A stretch of DNA of 7,369 nucleotides, taken from NCBI GenBank assembly GCA_025450095.1, contig JANWID010000038.1, positions 1-7,369 on the forward strand, written 5' to 3'. The position numbers were made by a program, and so were the translations under genes. How positions within the stretch are numbered: position 1 is the stretch's first letter; each line of letters begins with the position of its first letter. The notes under the pieces were generated by a model. It was not told the origin of the DNA, did not search any database, and saw only the letters and a list, made by a program, of their open reading frames with translations. Below are positions 6,522-7,369 of this stretch, piece by piece. The stretch is from Bacteroidia bacterium. GTDB taxonomy: Bacteria > Bacteroidota > Bacteroidia > AKYH767-A > OLB10.

Positions 6522-6568
6522 TTTGTGATATAGTATAAGAGTACAGAATGGACTAAAAACCCAGAGTT

Positions 6569-7369
6569 ATGGATAAAATGCTACGAAAATTTATTATTGT
6601 TCTGATTACACTTTTCGCTGTGATCATTCAATACAGGGAGGCTGCGGCCAGCCATGCTATGGGTGCCGACCTTACCTACGAATGTCTTGGCGGTAATACC
6701 TACCGGCTTAGAGTATCGTTTTACCGGGACTGCATTGGTATTGCAGCTCCCAACAATGTTTATGTTTCTATACAATCAATATCCTGTAATCAGAATCTTG
6801 GAATAACCTGTCAACCGGTTTCAGGTACAGGTCAGGAAGTATCTCCTTTATGCGCAACTGCAGTATCATCGTGTAATGGTGGGCCGTTTACAGGTATACA
6901 GGAATGGATATACGAAGGAATTGTGACTTTACCTATGCAATGTGTCGACTGGGTATTCAGTTATAATCTCTGTTGCAGGAACGCTGCCATTACCAACATT
7001 ACAAACCCGGCATCAAATACATTTTATATATACGCTACACTCAACAATACAATATCTCCATGTAACAGTTCACCTACTTTCTCAAACAAGCCGGTTCCTT
7101 TTGCCTGTATCGGACAGGAGTACTGTTTCAACCACGGAGCTTATGACCCGGATGGTGATTCACTTGTATATTCATTAATCGACCCATATCAGAGTGCTAC
7201 TACAACTGTAACATATAATGGTGCCTTCACAGCCACCAACCCATTGTCTTCTTCGCCACCAATGTCGTTTAATACTGCGACAGGTGATGTATGTATGACT
7301 CCAACCAATATCGAAATTACAGTTATGGCAGTATTGGTATCTGAGTATCGTAACGGTGTGCTTATTGGA
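6569..7369 (+). CDS. Large secreted Cys-rich protein, likely gliding/T9SS-type surface protein, 3' end outside window
   Basis: The N-terminal 267 residues of a secreted protein whose frame runs without a stop from 6569 to the last base. The start MDKMLRKFIIVLITLFAVII has a basic n-region and hydrophobic core; cleavage is probable near AAAS-HAMG (about residues 25-31). An ATG at 6578 is an alternative start. The mature region begins with SHAMGADLTYECLGG and continues with RLRVSFYRDCIG, FSYNLCCRNAAITNI, CFNHGAYDPDGDSLVYSL (DPDGDS at 193-198, a calcium-binding-like acidic turn) and VLVSEYRNGVLIG. I recognise this as the conserved N-terminal region of very long Bacteroidota surface proteins that often contain PKD-like repeats and a C-terminal gliding-motility-associated (CHU_C/T9SS) sorting domain; that domain would lie outside the window. 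It has 13 cysteines in 267 residues, suggesting several disulfides. Likely role: cell-surface or secreted adhesin-like protein, not proven. Confidence 0.88.
   Translation, partial: MDKMLRKFIIVLITLFAVIIQYREAAASHAMGADLTYECLGGNTYRLRVSFYRDCIGIAAPNNVYVSIQSISCNQNLGITCQPVSGTGQEVSPLCATAVSSCNGGPFTGIQEWIYEGIVTLPMQCVDWVFSYNLCCRNAAITNITNPASNTFYIYATLNNTISPCNSSPTFSNKPVPFACIGQEYCFNHGAYDPDGDSLVYSLIDPYQSATTTVTYNGAFTATNPLSSSPPMSFNTATGDVCMTPTNIEITVMAVLVSEYRNGVLIG

Larger units (their letters stand above)
6188..6568. other. Intergenic region of 381 nt with hairpins and a candidate promoter
   Basis: I see no credible coding frame here: stops are frequent on both strands and no short frame shows a recognisable domain or signal peptide. 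The region is AT-rich. It holds a weak hairpin at 6220-6243 (GGAA with TTCC and T5 with A5), a stronger one at 6257-6281, and a GC-rich one with CCTGC (6406-6410), loop CTTTC and GCAGG (6416-6420), flanked by GCTGC (6402-6406) and GCAGC (6436-6440). A candidate -7 element lies at 6514-6521. No tRNA, riboswitch or repeat array was recognised. Confidence 0.6.

Noticed and set aside
6942..7178. 78-residue + frame near the right edge, and a minus frame at 6581-6775
   Set aside because: Both overlap the long open frame from 6569, which has a signal peptide and recognisable conserved segments.
1..7369. Mobile element, CRISPR array, tRNA/rRNA or defence system
   Set aside because: No transposase, integrase, terminal inverted repeats, spaced direct repeats, structural RNA or defence-type domains were seen on either strand.

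Overview
The window looks like chromosomal DNA of a Bacteroidota bacterium. Three things point there. Coding is dense and AT-rich, with A-rich leaders rather than Shine-Dalgarno sites. Two intergenic regions carry exact matches to the Bacteroidota -7 promoter element TAnnTTTG. The gene families are typical of the phylum: a propeller/Y_Y_Y LytS-type kinase with a LytTR regulator, a DUF5777 beta-barrel, and a secreted protein of the kind that usually ends in a gliding-motility/T9SS C-terminal domain. Genus cannot be read from this.

Layout, all genes on the + strand. (1) 1-2167: the 3' part of a membrane sensor histidine kinase overlapping its LytTR response regulator by 20 nt. (2) 2261-5379: five closely spaced genes, namely a two-domain heme-c lipoprotein, a single-domain heme-c lipoprotein paralogous to it, a membrane-anchored OB-fold (tRNA_anti-like) protein, a secreted YceI protein and a DUF5777 outer-membrane-type beta-barrel. 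A possible promoter lies just upstream and a possible terminator just downstream. (3) 5498-6187: a stand-alone short-chain dehydrogenase whose motifs resemble eukaryotic-type dihydropteridine reductase (QDPR). (4) 6188-6568: 381 nt without a credible gene, holding hairpins and a candidate promoter. (5) 6569 to the right edge: the N-terminal 267 residues of a large secreted, cysteine-rich protein, cut off by the window end.

How the genes may work together. The five-gene cluster encodes only exported or envelope proteins. Two are covalent-heme lipoproteins, one belongs to a polyisoprenoid-binding family and one is a predicted outer-membrane barrel. That is consistent with a periplasmic/outer-membrane redox module, possibly controlled by the adjacent LytS/LytTR pair. 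The gene calls are strong; the joint function and the regulatory link are inference. Nothing here is a defence system, mobile element, CRISPR array or RNA gene. The most distinctive points are the duplicated heme domains with an invariant extra cysteine 19 residues before each heme site, the CX4CH heme motif, and the QDPR-like dehydrogenase.
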